Source: an uncultured Clostridia bacterium (GTDB taxonomy: Bacteria > Bacillota > Clostridia > Christensenellales > UBA1242). From it: 14,451 nt of DNA. Where the stretch lies: contig CALWAB010000024.1 in NCBI GenBank assembly GCA_944372745.1, forward strand, positions 1 to 14,451. The letters are read 5' to 3'. Numbering within the stretch: position 1 is the stretch's first letter; the number at the start of each line of letters is the position of its first letter. This document shows, one piece after another, positions 12,568 through 14,451 of the stretch. Under the pieces are notes generated by a model. That model was not told where the DNA came from, ran no database searches, and saw only the letters and a list, made by a program, of their open reading frames with translations. The translations under genes and the position numbers were made by a program.

Positions 12568-13599
12568 TTATTGCTTATAATTTATCGTTTTAAGAATTAC
12601 ATCAACAATTTTTGTGTTTCCTATTTGAACAAAATTGTGTTTTTCTGTGGTTTGTATTATTTGTGGCGAATTTATTTGTGAATCTACTGTTAGCATAAAA
12701 CTATTTATTTCTAACGAAGGCATTAGTATACCTAAGTTGTGTTGCATAAAAAATTTAGCATTTTCTATTTGTTCTCCTCTTGATTCTTTTTTTGAAAGAG
12801 GTACTATAATCATTGGTTTTCCAATAGACAAAATTTCAAATAAAGCGTTTGAACCACCTCTTGTCACAACTATGTCACTACTTTTAATTAAACAAGGCAT
12901 ATCATTAGAGAATTCATATTGAATGTAATTGTCAGCTTTTAATTCTTTCTTCTTGTTTTGTCCGCAAATATGTATAATATTATATTTTGATGACAAAACT
13001 TTGAGATTATTATACACAAAATCATTAATACTCTTTGCACCTTGACTACCACCTACAATTAAAATAGTAGGCTTTGAATTAGAAAATATTCTTTTAGACT
13101 TTGGATTTAAAAATTCTTCTCTAATTGGAGCTCCAGTGTAAATATACTTTTTATTTGCTTTGGCCATGGGGAAAGATGTACAAACTTTATTGCAAAATTT
13201 ACTGCATATTTTGTTTGTAAGCCCCATAGAAACATCTGATTCGTGAATTACGGATTTGATTTTTAACTGATTTGCTGATATAATCACCGGAAGTGAAACA
13301 TATCCACCTTTAGAAAATACAATTTCTGGTTTTAACTCTTTTAATATTTTTTTGCAATCTCGTATGCTAGTATATAATTTAAAAGGTATGAATAAATTTT
13401 TGTATGTTAAACTTCTTATTAATTTTGGGGTATTGATTTCAAAATAAGGCAAGTTATAGTTTTCAACAATTTTTCGTTCGTTAGGTTTATTGCTCCCAAT
13501 ATAATAAATATTATCAAAATATTTTTTTAATTCATTTACTATAGCTAAGTTTGGAAATATATGTCCTGCAGAGCCTCCTCCCGTTAATACAATATTCAT
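12568..13599 (-). CDS. murG: UDP-GlcNAc: lipid I N-acetylglucosaminyltransferase MurG
   Basis: A GT28 glycosyltransferase that converts lipid I to lipid II on the inner face of the membrane. The N-domain opens with LTGGGSAGHIFP (5-16) and has FSKGGYVSLP (95-104) and HESDVSMGLTNK (119-130). The C-domain has VGGSQGAKSIND (182-193), and the sugar-nucleotide site TRGGSNALFE (246-255) with SRGEQIENA (273-281), a clostridial-style variant of the usual DHQ..NA. Length 343, normal. GAGGT (13606-13610) precedes the ATG. It stands alone on the minus strand, apart from any dcw cluster gene. Confidence 0.93.
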   Translation of the reverse strand: MNIVLTGGGSAGHIFPNLAIVNELKKYFDNIYYIGSNKPNERKIVENYNLPYFEINTPKLIRSLTYKNLFIPFKLYTSIRDCKKILKELKPEIVFSKGGYVSLPVIISANQLKIKSVIHESDVSMGLTNKICSKFCNKVCTSFPMAKANKKYIYTGAPIREEFLNPKSKRIFSNSKPTILIVGGSQGAKSINDFVYNNLKVLSSKYNIIHICGQNKKKELKADNYIQYEFSNDMPCLIKSSDIVVTRGGSNALFEILSIGKPMIIVPLSKKESRGEQIENAKFFMQHNLGILMPSLEINSFMLTVDSQINSPQIIQTTEKHNFVQIGNTKIVDVILKTINYKQ

Positions 13600-13666
13600 T
13601 TTATGACCTCTTGATTATTATATGTTATTAGGTGACAATTATAAATAAATTTTACAAAGGAAAAAT

Positions 13667-14451
13667 ATGGAATTTAATTATACAGATTTAATAAATATTG
13701 AAAAACCTGCTCGTTATTTAGGTGGGGAATATAATACAATAAGTAATTTTGTTAATGGGAAAATAAAAAATTGTTTTTGTTTTCCTGATTTATATGAAGT
13801 GGGTATGTCTCATACTGGGATGAAAATATTATATGAAATAATAAATAATATGGATATTAGTTATTGTGAAAGATGTTTTGCACCTAAACAGGATTTTGCA
13901 GAATTGCTAAGAAAAAATAATTTAGACTTATTTTCACTTGAAAGCCATACTGCTTTATCTAAATTTGATTTTTTGCATTTCACATTTCAGTATGAAATGA
14001 GTTATACCAATTTTTTATATATGCTAGATTTAGCTAACATACCATTTTACTCAAAAGATAGAAATGAAGAGTTTCCCATTATTATAGGTGGGGGGCCTTG
14101 TGCCGTCAATTTGGAACCTTTAGCCGATTTTTTAGATGTAATTATAATAGGCGATGGGGAAGAAATAAATATTGAATTACAAAAAAGATATAACAAAGAA
14201 TTAACTAAAGTAGAATATTTTAATAAAATTAAAGATTTAGATGGTGTCTATATCCCTTCATTATATAATGTCACAAAAGATAAATTTGCAATTATTAATA
14301 CAGATAAAAAAATAAGGAAAGCTTTAGTTAAAAATATTGATAAATGTTTTTATATTACTAAACCCATTGTACCTAATATAGATATAGTACATAATAGGGG
14401 TGCCGTAGAAATTTTTAGAGGATGCACTAGAGGATGTAGATTTTGTCAAGC
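13667..14451 (+). CDS. B12-binding-like radical SAM protein (TIGR03960 type), truncated at window end
   Basis: The first 261 codons of a larger gene. The N-terminus INIEKPARYLGGEYN (9-23) and the following Rossmann-like segment with FCFPDLYEVGMSHTG (37-51), PIIIGGGPCAVNLEPLADF (137-155) and GDGEE (162-166) are typical of the TIGR03960 family. The radical SAM cluster motif CTRGCRFC (Cys253, 257, 260) is reached just before the window ends. In Clostridia this protein usually precedes a TIGR03936/DUF2344 partner and rplU, near minDE and the SpoIVF-type pair, as here. The reaction is not established. AAAGG (13656-13660) serves the ATG. It is divergent from murG across a 67-bp gap. Confidence 0.9.
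   Translation, partial: MEFNYTDLINIEKPARYLGGEYNTISNFVNGKIKNCFCFPDLYEVGMSHTGMKILYEIINNMDISYCERCFAPKQDFAELLRKNNLDLFSLESHTALSKFDFLHFTFQYEMSYTNFLYMLDLANIPFYSKDRNEEFPIIIGGGPCAVNLEPLADFLDVIIIGDGEEINIELQKRYNKELTKVEYFNKIKDLDGVYIPSLYNVTKDKFAIINTDKKIRKALVKNIDKCFYITKPIVPNIDIVHNRGAVEIFRGCTRGCRFCQ

Noticed and set aside
12635..12922. Plus-strand 95-codon frame inside murG
   Set aside because: Antisense to a clear MurG C-domain, Cys/Ile-rich translation without family motifs. It is a shadow frame.
13611..13646. Promoter for the radical SAM gene in the divergent gap
   Set aside because: TTGATT and TATAAA are present but 24 bp apart, and no other pair has sound spacing, so no promoter was called.
1..14451. 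Recoded TGA (mycoplasma-type code) or mobile DNA
   Set aside because: TGA ends khpA, the SpoIVFA-like gene and others at the right places, and Trp is TGG. No transposase, integrase, direct-repeat array or compositional break is visible.

Overview
The window is AT-rich and densely coding, with short gene spacers, frequent 1-20 nt gene overlaps, good GGAGG-type ribosome binding sites and TGA used as a normal stop. Gene content and order (ylxM-ffh-rpsP-khpA-rimM-trmD-rbgA-yraN; minD-minE followed by a SpoIVFA/SpoIVFB-like pair; a DUF421/DUF4363 pair; a clostridial-type MurG; a TIGR03960-type radical SAM protein) point to a low-GC Bacillota, most likely an uncultivated member of the Clostridia from a spore-forming lineage. 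No mobile element, CRISPR array, rRNA or phage gene is visible. The gene set is chromosomal.

Layout. A tRNA-Thr(UGU), missing its first base at the window edge, and a strong intrinsic terminator (1-173) come first. Next are two minus-strand membrane genes, DUF421 and DUF4363 (268-1376). A divergent promoter region (1404-1466) separates them from a plus-strand SRP/ribosome-maturation operon: ylxM, ffh, rpsP, khpA, rimM, trmD, rbgA and yraN (1507-6213). rplS, usually found between trmD and rbgA, is not there.

A second transcription unit (6223-8970) has its own promoter and terminator. It encodes a 56-residue 2[4Fe-4S] ferredoxin, a Ppx/GppA-like protein whose nucleotide-binding and HD signatures are eroded, and an MreB-like protein that appears to have lost the catalytic glutamate. 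This is the least explained part of the window.

A third unit holds minD and minE, with no minC, and ends in a terminator at 10124-10156. It is followed by a SpoIVFA-like M23-fold membrane protein and a SpoIVFB-like M50 site-2 protease. The start of the protease gene sits in a small GNRA-capped hairpin, which suggests translational coupling. A Sel1-repeat protein follows. A 16-bp hairpin separates it from a convergent murG, and a radical SAM gene diverges from murG and runs off the right edge.

Themes: the first operon covers protein targeting and ribosome/tRNA maturation. The middle and right parts concern cell shape, division-site placement, wall precursor synthesis and probably sporulation-type regulated intramembrane proteolysis. 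All functions are inferred from motifs recognised by eye; no database search was run.
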